This document shows positions 5,793 through 6,699 of a stretch of DNA of 6,699 nucleotides, in pieces. Under the pieces are notes generated by a model. The model did not search any database and was not told where the DNA came from. It was given only the letters and a program-made list of their open reading frames with translations. Both the position numbers and the translations under genes were made by a program. Positions within the stretch are counted from its first letter, which is position 1. The number at the start of each line of letters is the position of its first letter. Source of the stretch: Alphaproteobacteria bacterium (lineage in GTDB: Bacteria; Pseudomonadota; Alphaproteobacteria; Rhizobiales; Xanthobacteraceae); the NCBI GenBank assembly GCA_005884855.1, contig VAZS01000033.1, positions 1 to 6,699 of the forward strand, given 5' to 3'.

Positions 5793-5945
5793 AGTTAATT
5801 CGGGGTCCTTCTTTGTTGCTGGGCTTGCCCCCGCAGCTCTCATTTATGTTAATGGCGGTCGGAAAAACGCGGCGCAGTTTTGCGCACCACGCATGGCCAG
5901 GAGGGTTTCACGGGGCGTTTACAACTAAGCGGAAGGTGGTGTGCG

Positions 5946-6140
5946 ATGGAAACTTTCCTCACCGTGCTTTTAATTTGGATCACCTCCAACGTCCTGTTTG
6001 TTGGCTGGCGCCTTTGGGTCTCTCGAAGCGTAAAGGACGATTGTCACCGGTGGGAATACGATGGCGCGCTTGCACGGGGTCCGCGCCATCATTCCTTGGG
6101 GACAGCGGCAAAAGAGCGTGGATATAGCGTGTTGAGATAG
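5946..6140 (+). CDS. Small single-pass membrane protein
   Basis: A 64-residue protein starting METFLTVLLIWITSNVLFVG. One hydrophobic segment (about residues 4-25) is followed by a charged soluble part (SRSVKDDCHRWEYDGALARG and onward) ending GYSVLR. The ATG is preceded by GGAAGG at about 9-base spacing. The same frame is open further upstream to 5880, but the ribosome-binding site and hydrophobic start favour 5946. I know no family for it. The soluble part is likely cytoplasmic, since arginines follow the helix (positive-inside rule). It is divergent from the Crp/Fnr-type regulator and its last 52 bp overlap the end of the minus-strand gene at 6089-6379. Confidence 0.55.
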   Translation: METFLTVLLIWITSNVLFVGWRLWVSRSVKDDCHRWEYDGALARGPRHHSLGTAAKERGYSVLR

Positions 6141-6379
6141 TCGATGATTGCGGCGCGATCGGCGACTTTGGCGTCGCCCGCGTAATCGATAGCAGTTCCG
6201 CCTTTCAGCCTACGCCATACCGCCGACCCGCGCGGACCAGGGTACCAGCCGAAGCCGAAGAAAGGTGCGCCCAGCAGACTGCCACGAACGCCACGTATTA
6301 GCTCGTCGGGAGCACGCAAAACATAATGCCGACCTCGCCAATAAGCGGAATGGCTCGCGCCGGGGGCAGAAGGCGCCAT
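6089..6379 (-). CDS. Hypothetical protein
   Basis: From ATG at 6379 this gives 96 residues beginning MAPSAPGASHSAYWRGRHYV, with an aromatic and glycine-rich middle (GAPFFGFGWYPGPRGSAVWR) and a helical end (ADRAAIIDYLNTLYPRSF). The frame is open further to a TTG at 6442 (117 residues). Neither start has a good ribosome-binding site. Composition and codon use look protein-like, but I recognise no family and see no signal peptide. Its 3' end overlaps the convergent 5946-6140 gene by 52 bp, so one of the two may be spurious or wrongly ended. Confidence 0.45.
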   Translation of the reverse strand: MAPSAPGASHSAYWRGRHYVLRAPDELIRGVRGSLLGAPFFGFGWYPGPRGSAVWRRLKGGTAIDYAGDAKVADRAAIIDYLNTLYPRSFAAVPKE

Positions 6380-6560
6380 GTCTAGCGATGCCGCACCGCG
6401 CCGGAACGAATTGATAAATGCCCCATATTGAAATTGCGGCAAGCCACAGCGGACCGGCGCTATCCTGGATCGCGAAGCCGGCTTGGCTCAGGTCCGCCTT
6501 CTTCGCGGTTGCTTAGGGTTGCAACTACTTTTCAACCATCTTGGGCTATTCTGGCGACCC
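6380..6560. other. Intergenic region, nothing recognised
   Basis: It holds the possible N-terminal extension of the 6089 minus-strand gene (to 6442) and then about 118 bp with no supported gene, hairpin or promoter. A plus-strand open frame at 6428-6610 is arginine- and serine-rich and does not look like a protein. Confidence 0.4.
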
Positions 6561-6699
6561 ATGAGGACTCGGCCGGACCATGCCGGAAAGAAGTCGGTGA
6601 GGACGCCTAAGCGGCGCTCCGATCTCCTTGAAGTCTGGCTTGAGCTCCTGGAGAAGATCGATGGCCCAAGGCGACGGCGCGCCGCGGAATTCCGCCGCC
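6561..6699 (+). CDS. Possible start of a gene running off the right edge
   Basis: From ATG at 6561 the frame is open to the window end (46 codons): MRTRPDHAGKKSVRTPKRRS, then DLLEVWLELLEKIDGPRRRR. It is a basic N-terminus followed by an amphipathic helix. No clear ribosome-binding site precedes the ATG (GGCGACCC). Over the same bases the minus strand is also open (AAEFRGAPSPWAIDLLQELK and onward), so the strand is uncertain. Family not recognised. Confidence 0.3.
   Translation, partial: MRTRPDHAGKKSVRTPKRRSDLLEVWLELLEKIDGPRRRRAAEFRR

Noticed and set aside
5786..6127. Plus-strand ORF of 113 codons starting GTG
   Set aside because: It overlaps the 5946-6140 gene in another frame, has a poor start and no coherent protein pattern.

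Overview
The window looks like chromosomal DNA from an alphaproteobacterium, most likely Bradyrhizobium or a close Hyphomicrobiales relative. This is inferred from the protein style (a Crp/Fnr regulator with a PHSG...IET core, a GlpM/DUF3147-like fragment, many small secreted proteins of unknown role) and from moderately high GC codon use. I could not run a database search. No rRNA, tRNA, CRISPR array, transposase or integrase is visible.

Layout, left to right. (1) 1-534 (+): the 3' part of a gene for a secreted, very charged Arg/Asp/Glu/Gln-rich protein with an internal 52-residue tandem repeat. (2) 637-822 (-): a 61-residue secreted six-cysteine peptide. (3) 979-3890 (-): a compact operon, read right to left. 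It encodes an ABC ATPase, an ABC-2 permease fused to a GldG-like extracytoplasmic domain, and a secreted beta-sandwich protein of the DUF1080/LamG-like type. (4) 3891-4497: mostly non-coding, but holding a broken DUF3147/GlpM-like membrane protein gene (one frameshift, one premature stop). (5) 4498-4888 (+): a second, broken copy of the charged repeat protein gene. Its last 367 bp are about 97% identical to 168-534, but the signal peptide runs straight into a stop codon at the junction. (6) 4969-5679 (-): a Crp/Fnr-type regulator with a structured upstream region. (7) 5946-6140 (+): a 64-residue single-pass membrane protein, convergent with and overlapping a hypothetical gene at 6089-6379 (-). 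(8) 6561 to the right edge: a possible start of another gene.

The ATPase, permease and secreted protein form one functional unit by overlap and spacing: an ABC exporter, or a mechanical-type ABC complex like GldAFG, with a dedicated envelope partner. Its substrate is unknown. The main genome-structure feature is the pair of near-identical direct repeats flanking the ABC operon and the cysteine-rich peptide. The intervening genes could therefore be lost by homologous recombination. The right copy and the nearby DUF3147 remnant suggest this boundary has been rearranged and is decaying.
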